In this document: in pieces, positions 56,941 to 64,000 of the stretch
How positions within the stretch are numbered: the stretch's first letter is position 1
Layout: every line of letters starts with the position of its first letter
Source: Stratiolaelaps scimitus
Taxonomy: Eukaryota; Arthropoda; Arachnida; Mesostigmata; Laelapidae
NCBI GenBank assembly: GCA_019614645.1
Contig: JABWDB010000071.1
Coordinates: forward strand, 124,001 to 188,000
Direction of reading: 5' to 3'
Length of the DNA stretch: 64,000 nucleotides
The notes under the pieces: model-generated
What the model saw: only the letters and a program-made list of their open reading frames with translations
What the model was told of the DNA's origin: nothing
Database searches by the model: none
Translations under genes and position numbers: made by a program

Positions 56941-59900
56941 ATGTTCGGGACCAAAAAGAGCAAGAAGGGTCATCAGGGGGGCAGTGGAGGTTTACTGGGT
57001 GGCGTCGTCGGAGGAGCTGCCTCCGGAGCCGCTGGAGGAAATGGAGGTGTCGGAATGGCTTCACTTGGCTCAGCTAAGGCTCCACTTTCACTTCAGGGCT
57101 CAACTCCTTCAATTACATCTCAAGATGATGTCAATGGAAATTCTGTCCAGCTCACAGCCCAGCAAATTCTTAGTGCCTTGCCAGACAGCGAAGTTGAACG
57201 CAAATTCAAGGAGATGCTGGTGAGTAAAACGCGGGGATAACTAAATGTCTGCTACTAACTAAGTGCCTGCTACTATTTACTTTGTGCTGAAATTTACCGT
57301 TCAAATTATTCTACTGATTGCGATATCAGAAAGAAAAACTGCAGAAGAATCAAAGCGTAAGAGACGAGTCAGCCAGTCACAATTACAGCTAAATAGCTAA
57401 ATTTGAGTACCGCTCACACGAAGCCCTTGCGAAGCTGACAGGAGGTTGTTGATGTCTACTGGCCTCAGTGTAGAAGATACGAGTTGCACGTAATGACAGT
57501 AAAGTCTTTCAGTTGAAGATACCTATTAAAAAGCAGGGACGTATGCGTATACTATAGAAAGCTATGGTCGTCCTTGATGGTTGTTGAGTATAGTTGTAAC
57601 TATGCATCTATTTTGCAGGAGGACATGAATATCAAATCGGAGGAGAGTCTTCTGACGAAGACAATCCAAGAGAAGCGAATGATGCTCTCAATGCGAGAGA
57701 CCACTGGAACAACTGTGGTAAGTGTGTTTTGTGAATGTGTGCGTTTGATATATTTGAAGAGAAGATTTATCCCATTACCTTATGCATCAGATTCACTAAT
57801 TGCTTTATGTGTTAAGCAATAATATGAATATTCATTTACAATTAGACTAAAAGTTAGGTTGGTTCTACCCGATAAATGTATTAGATTATTGTTTGGTTTT
57901 TTCTAAACTGGTTCATACAAGCAAAGCGGCCGGATTTTCAATCGCCTGCAATGACCGCTGCGTTGCTTTTAAAACAAAACTACTAGCCCACAAACATTTA
58001 ACACATGTGTGAACCTATGCATCTGTCAAAAAGTATCTGGAGTAGTGTAGATGCAAATTTGAACCAAAGGATCTTCAGAAGCTAACGCTTTATTGGTTTA
58101 TTAATGGAACTGCAATTTGGAATGCTTAGTTCTCTTTTATGTCATCATACAGCGATCGAAACGAAAAAAATCAGACGTCAATTTCGTAAATGCGGCGTTC
58201 TGTAGGACCAAAGTGCTTACCTAATTCACTCAGACATTTGTAAGGGCGGGAAGCCCTACCCGCGAATTGCGGCCGCAATAGAGAGGTTTTCGCTGTGAAT
58301 TATTAAAATTACGCTGTTATTTTGACACGAAAGCGAGCCTGAAATGAACTCTCACGATTGATAAGGTAGGGGTCAAATTCCACATGAAGCCCAGCAGAAG
58401 CGTCGTCAATACGTGTACCCAGATGAAACACCTGAACTGGAGGTGTGTGAACAGATTCACGACAACGCTCGTCCTCCCAAACTTACCTTACTTCCAATTG
58501 AAGGGGAGACTGAGGGCCACCCAAATTGGAACCAGCTCGAGCAAATCATAGACCAGGTCATATACCATCTCAGAGAGAGATGGCATATGACCTCTCCCAC
58601 GGGAATCATATGAAGAGTGTGCAAGAGCTGTAACACATGCTCAGGATTCATAGTTATAATACATAATCTTTTGCGTACCTTATAAAGAATAGTGTACCCA
58701 CTATGCCTGTATCAAGCTGATACATATTACACACTAGGTGGATGGTCGTTGTTCGCCTTTAATTCAGTGTTACGCCCAAATAGAAACTATTATATTTTGC
58801 CATGAGACAGTATGTTTTATTTTTGTATCTATTTCGTTCCTCCTTGTTTCGAATTTCATTACAGCGTGGAAAGCTGGAAACGCCTATTGAATTCGTCCAG
58901 TGCTTGCGAAACGAGCACGTCAGCTCCGATAAACTTCTGAAACATTGCGAAAGCTTGAGAATTGCCTTAACCAGCAATCCTCTGTCGTGGGTTAAAGAAT
59001 TCATTGATAGAGGTGGTACTGATGGAATTCTCGCATTGGTTCAAAAATGCCAACTAAAGTAAGTCGAAAATAGCACATTCTTTATTTTTACTTTCTATTC
59101 CATGTATGTAAAATAATTTTAACTAAATTCGAATCAGTAGTAGTTGAAGAATAACATATATACCCTGAATAGTATGTGTTTCCATTACCCTGATTCGTTA
59201 GCGCCTCACAACATTGTTTATTGTAGGCAAATGAAAACTTCCTCTCTTAGAATTCCCCTGGATACTAAAGCCTTAGAGCAGTCTCTTACTGACGTATTGG
59301 AACTGCCGATGGAATATAGGTGAAATTTCCACATGGGGATATAAAAATAGTTTTTTCTTACTAAGCCGGTGTACTAAAAGTATTTGAGGAAATGTATAGT
59401 CATCGAATGTGGATAATTATAGTCTAATGGCTCAAACGTGTACTCCTTGTGGTGTTGGATATGAGTTCAGCGGTGGAGCTATAGCAGCTAGGTTAACTTT
59501 ATGCTTGTAGTGTATTTAGCTAAGGTTCAACTATGGAAGCCACCCTACTCAATTGGTACAATAATCATTTTACCTCTTAGAAACGCCGCGGGGGAGAGGT
59601 CACGAGCTATAGTTCAGTCAACCCGACTCAAACTATACGTGAGCTAGCATCAGTCTTTAATCGTACATGTGCCCATAATGTTAAATATTTTTATGTCTGT
59701 TTGACAGACCGGCAAATAAATTACCCAGTGGAGTATTACGCAATGTAGTGCAGCTATTGCGGGAAAAATCTACTGCTATTAATATTGCGGGAGTTCGTCG
59801 TCAAGCAACTAATAATGGTAAAAATAAAAGACGAAAACAGTCAAACACAAAGGAATAGAAAACGTATTTGCTCATTACATCGACTCCCGTGTGCCGTTTC

Positions 59901-62900
59901 GGTGGTAGCGAAGTACACTGTCATTAAATTGGCGGGAACGGGCTGATTATATGGACGCCTGATTCAATTGAACTAAAGAGATTGTGTTTGTCAAGGAATG
60001 ACTTTCAATCAAAAAATTAATAATTGACGACAAATACATCAGACGATTTTTCAATAATTCGATTCAAAAGTCATAACTCATGTGCAGATTACATAGAGAA
60101 ACTATTAAAATGTGTACCCTTTCTAACGACGGAGTATTCGAACGGAATGAGTGTAATGTCAGGATGGATAAATTATATACTCATTGATACTCCTGGTGGG
60201 CAATTTTAGGGAATCTCATCTCAAGAGTCCAGTGGTTTTCCTCAGAGGCCCCCATACCTGTCTTCTTAGCAGTGAACGTATAATTTGGACAGGCGCAGAA
60301 TAGAGGATTATTGTTTCTTTGTTGTAACGGAGATTATACATTGCTCGAAGCGAATTGCAAATGGGTTTATTTCTTTCTTTCGTTAGGTAGCTGTTAGGAA
60401 GGTGTTCCCTGATGATATGGTCCTCATGGCTATCGACCAAGATGCAATGTTACAGATACTGAACAACTGATGGGATATAGCGACCAATATTGGACAGAGT
60501 TCAGTAAGAAAAAAATGTGCTATGTAGTTTCTCTGAAAATTTGGAACAACCAAGGGAGGCAAGAATAATTTTGGGGAAACGAACATAAAGAAAGCACTAA
60601 ACACATAGGTATAGTGAATTTAAATCACAGAGACATAAAAAGTTTGTAACAAAAAAAAACAAAACACGTTTAGGCGCAACTACGTTTTAAAAAAAAGCTT
60701 CGAGGACTTGTAACACATTTTTAATCAGTAAAGAACCGTGGAGACGTTTACTTGCGCCCACGGTGACGTGTAATAATGGACTCACAGACTTGAAAAGGTT
60801 TAGATACGATCCAGGCAGTAGCCCGCGACGTCATACAATGCTGGTTTACTTGCCCGACATGGCAGCGGCGGTGTTATATGCTAAAAACATAAAAATGAGG
60901 AAGCCATGAGATCGGTGTCTATTAATTCAAGCTCCAATAATAATACTTTTTGGATTGTTGAAATTTGGACGCCGGTTGCTTCACTGCGATCAACAAATCG
61001 GTAGGAAAAACAGTCAAAAATTAGTGTAAAATGACCAGAAATGGCCTTAATGCCTGCATTAGAAGATTTACGAGTTAATTGTATGCAATTTGTTTGGTCA
61101 AAGATTTGCTTATGGCGCCTTTGTTACCCTTGCGGAAATCAAGAACCACAGCTTGTAGGGTAATTGAAGAGTTGTAGAATTCCGCTTGAAGCGTCCTCTG
61201 ATAACTGCTTACAGTGCGTAACCTGCTTCTGGGCAGGGGCCAGAGGTCAGGATCAAGTCTAGTAGTGTGCCACTCTACATATCTATCACAAGTTAAATTG
61301 AGGCATTGAACATGGTAAAACTGCTGCCTTCCTCTGTCTATCCGACATTCTCATATAGAGAGAGAGAGAGAGGGAATAGCTTGTCCCGCAGGAAGAATGT
61401 ACACTGGGGCGAATGGAAAAACTCGGAGTTAGATACGTAACAGCAAACGAACCTAATAGCAGAACAAATAATGATGCTGAGATCGACGCAAATGTTAGGA
61501 TGTAAACATCGAGCAACCAGGGAACCAGGACCTTGTCCTAGAGGCTTACACACTACAGAAGCGATTTTCAGCGCTTGAGCTGAACCTGTCACGTTGGAAA
61601 TATTTTGGCGAGGCATGTCCAATAACATTTGAAGTTTCTGGACCTTACCGGCAGTTCAGTAGCAAAAAAAAACTTAGATAGTCAACCATAATTTCTCATT
61701 CTGTATTTCTCGAATGCTGTTTTTTAAGTAACCTTTATCAAATGAGCGCATTCGCGTGAATGCGATATATAAGTTGAGAATGAAACCTGATAATAATATT
61801 TATGATAGCTGAAAAATGGTGTTGCAATGATGTAACAATCAATTGCAAAGTATTCCTTTGGCTTGATTTATTTTCTTAATCCACTATTGACTATTTTGTT
61901 TGTTTCAGCAAAAAGTTCAGTGAAAAGAATGAGATTGACCTAATTCGGTGTTTTCGAGCCGCCATCAATAATGGGGTAAGTTCAAATTCGTCTGGTTTGC
62001 AGTATGTTATATATAGATTATTATTGTCTATCATATATTTAAGTTTTTCATTTGAGCCCCTCGCTGGTATCAAGTGAAGCCGTCGGCCGCAAAAAAACGG
62101 TCTCTGTGCATAACTAATGTGGTCGTTGCCATTTAGAAGTACAAAACATCTTTGCTTTAGCAAATACAATTTTTAATTCTTACATTAAACAGGCCGAGAC
62201 GTGCATAGCCGTGCAGCCAACTTATATTGTTACGGACACGTTGCCTAGTCGATACATTTTGTAAGATTCTTTCTGGATCTCTCCAGAAGAATACGACGGT
62301 ACAAGCGAAGGCTTGCGGAGAATATTTTCTCCAGATGGTTGTCTCTACCCAGCACAGGAATGCTTTATAGATTTCTGTGGCATCGAAGTCGATACAAGGA
62401 GAGAAAATGTACAATTTCTAGTACTCGGTTCTCCTGCATTTATTTGTATATATACATGTATGCGTGCGATATAGGAGAACTTCTTCTTAATTTATGCTGA
62501 CTTCGTATGTACTGTAATACTAAATGATGGATATCGGCTATTACAGCATGGTACGAAATATGTACGAGGGCATTCAACAGCACTTCAGACAATCTGTGGA
62601 AGCCTTCGTCCAGACCGGCCATCCCTTATGCTCGAGGCGGTTAGGCTTATTGCACCATTCTGCATCATTGAGGGAGGGCAGTCAGCTGTACTAAATGCAT
62701 TGACTCTCACAGCAGAACAGCAGGGCACGGAACGCTTCCGTGCCATCGTGGAGGGCCTTGATTCTAATCAGGACGCCCTCAGAAAACATTGCTTGCAGAT
62801 GGTAAATGCCCTGTTGGATGTTGAGGATTACGACTTTCGGGTGCATTTGCGAAACGAATTTATGCGGTGCGGATTGCTTAGCGTGTACGATAAGCTAAGC

Positions 62901-64000
62901 AAAGAGGAGCACTTGTCCGTAGATCTTGGACGACAATACACCGTATTTAAAAACTCCCTCGAAGATGACTTGGATGAATTGGCACAGAAGCACGAGAACA
63001 TCGCTCAGGATTTCTTTGATCTGCAGGAGTGCTTTGATATGATTAAGGCCAGCATCACGGATACACCAGCTGCGTCCGCGTTTCTTTCAGTTTTGCAGCA
63101 TATTTTGCTTATTCGGGATGATGCCCAAATTAGGTTAGTACTTTTCCTCCTGGACCGTTTTTCTGTAATATGATTTTGTATAATTGCCTGCTGATCTCAC
63201 TTCTCGCATTGTATGCACCTGTGCTCCCAGCTTGCATTCGTTAGAAGGTTGTAAATTATACGACAGACTCAATATTATAGGTCCCTTTATTGTTGTATTT
63301 TCACGTAGGCCCGCATACTACAAGTTGATTGACGGATGCATAGCTCAGATTGTGCTCCATCGAAACGGGTTGGATCCTGATTTTGGCTACACTCAGAAGT
63401 TCCAAATGAATGTTGATGAGATCATTGAACGTGTGAAAGGGCATTCATCCGGAGAGGATATCAATATAGAGGCTTTGCAAAACCGTCTCGAAGAGGCGTT
63501 AACGCAAAAGCAAGAAATGGAAGCCAAGTTGGCAAATTACGAAGCCAAACTCGGCCAAATTCCTGGTCAGGGATCGCCTGGAAAGGCATTGCAAGTTCCT
63601 GCGGGATTGCTCATAGGGCAAGGAATAGGACCACCTCCCAGTGCCACACCTTCAAATAGCGGAACATTAGGAGCACCGCCACCGCCACCACCCCCACCGC
63701 CGCCTCCACCGCCAATCCCAGGTAGAGCATTCAATGCTCTTACTAATTAGTATAGTTGCATAGATATATATATATATTACAAGTAATATACGCAAATTAA
63801 AATATCGTCATCACACACATTTGATCTGATCGAGAGAGGGGAATTTCTTGACACACTATATATATTTTCTTTTCTTATAGACTCTAATTTGTATTTATTC
63901 TTATTATCACTATGATACTCAGGCATGGCAATCAATCCTGCTCCTCCACCACCGCCGCCGCCTCCAATGCCTGGAGGAAATTTTGGAGATGGTTTAGGCG
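56941..64000 (+). CDS. DIAPH: Diaphanous-related formin, N-terminal half (7 exons, runs off window)
   Basis: Diaphanous formins nucleate and elongate unbranched actin filaments under Rho control. Coding exons: 56941-57219, 57619-57717, 58865-59058, 61909-61975, 62547-63133, 63309-63721 and 63923 onward, all with matching phases. Residues 1-75 are Gly/Ser-rich. The GTPase-binding domain starts at SEVERKFKEML (about 84-93) and runs through exon 2. The armadillo-type FH3 domain spans exons 3-5 (ESLRIALTSNPLSWVKEF; EIDLIRCFRAAINNG; LMLEAVRLIAPF; CLQMVNALLDVEDYDFRVHL) and into exon 6 (YYKLIDGCIAQIVLH). A short coiled coil (about 460-492) precedes FH1, whose first poly-proline block is at about 532-544; a second opens in exon 7. 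FH2 and the autoregulatory DAD lie beyond the window. Confidence 0.93.
57718..58864 (+). other. Formin intron 2 with a SINE copy and an orphan ORF
   Basis: It holds a SINE-body copy (58086-58165) and a 66-codon ORF (58413-58613, extendable upstream to 58398), which contains a small hairpin at about 58555-58593. The ORF has no recognised domain, and splicing exon 2 directly to exon 3 gives the expected formin sequence, so it is probably not a formin exon. Confidence 0.5.
58086..58165 (-). mobile_element. Second copy of the tRNA-derived SINE (decayed)
   Basis: ctttattggtttattaatgg, then aactgca, tgctt.agttctcttttatgtcat and a degraded B box (gatcgaaac) align with 45315-45390 in the same orientation. 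The A-box half is not recognisable. It lies in formin intron 2. Confidence 0.7.
59227..59858 (+). CDS. Candidate two-exon coding module in formin intron 3 (unproven)
   Basis: Segment 59227-59319 has a tgtttattgtag acceptor and an ag|gtgaaa donor; 59708 has a tgtttgacag acceptor. Joined, they give an open frame that stops at 59856-59858. From the ATG at 59231 this would encode 79 aa, with a helical middle (PSGVLRNVVQLLREK) and a basic tail (KNKRRKQ). The second piece is open only in the frame supplied by the first, and the first is open only when preceded by two bases, as formin exon 3 provides (..CTA AA|G CAA). It could be a truncated formin isoform with only the GTPase-binding and part of the FH3 region, a nested small gene, or chance. 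I recognise no homologue. Confidence 0.3.
61357..61373 (+). repeat. (AG)n microsatellite
   Basis: A short alternating AG tract of about 17 bp in formin intron 3. Confidence 0.85.
61976..62546 (+). other. Formin intron 4, featureless
   Basis: A 571-bp AT-rich intron. Two motif-free minus-strand ORFs (61891-62169 and 62157-62414) cross it. No repeat or RNA gene is recognised. Confidence 0.5.

Larger units (their letters stand above)
59059..61908 (+). other. Formin intron 3, containing a possible nested coding module
   Basis: A 2.85-kb intron. The candidate exons at 59227-59319 and 59708-59858 are listed separately. An (AG)n tract lies at 61357-61373. The rest has no recognised feature. Confidence 0.45.

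Noticed and set aside
1..64000. CRISPR array, bacterial operon, rRNA or phage
   Set aside because: All genes are intron-bearing or organellar-targeted eukaryotic genes; no regularly spaced short repeat array or rRNA sequence was found.

Overview
The window is nuclear DNA of a metazoan, most likely an arthropod. It is AT-rich, its genes have GT-AG introns, AATAAA signals sit downstream of stop codons, and it carries R1-clade non-LTR, BEL/Pao, Ty3/gypsy and mariner relics. A chelicerate (mite or tick) would fit, but I cannot prove the lineage. Five protein genes can be read exon by exon with matching phases. No rRNA gene, CRISPR array or bacterial operon was seen.

Layout. 1-5900: repeat-rich DNA with the 3' end of a Ty3/gypsy pol, the tail of an R1-like element and a perfect hairpin. 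5923-17550 (minus): LARS1, cytosolic leucyl-tRNA synthetase, 10 exons, 1186 aa by my splicing. 17551-19395: spacer between divergent genes, with three 18-bp E-box repeats, a TATA box and an initiator. 19396-29449 (plus): PITHD1, 4 exons. Its 7-kb first intron contains a complete intronless gene on the same strand, the mitochondrial leucyl-tRNA synthetase LARS2 (20041-22608). 30554-38248 (minus): an SLC18B1-like MFS transporter, convergent with PITHD1. 38249-56900: a repeat island with non-LTR, R1, BEL/Pao and SINE remnants, several nested. 56941-64000 (plus): the first seven coding exons of a Diaphanous-type formin, running off the window inside FH1.

The cytosolic and mitochondrial leucyl-tRNA synthetases start only about 2.5 kb apart on opposite strands. 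The mitochondrial enzyme sits in another gene's intron, and its post-transfer editing site looks dead, while that of the cytosolic enzyme is intact.

The most informative structures outside genes are: a short retroposon family with two copies flanked by perfect 16-17 bp direct repeats; a 2.05-kb insertion that cleanly splits a repeat copy whose intact sister lies 76 bp away; a tRNA-derived SINE inside an R1 element; a 116-nt foldback with a 24-bp perfect stem; and a possible two-exon coding module inside a formin intron. All family assignments come from reading motifs; no database search was possible.
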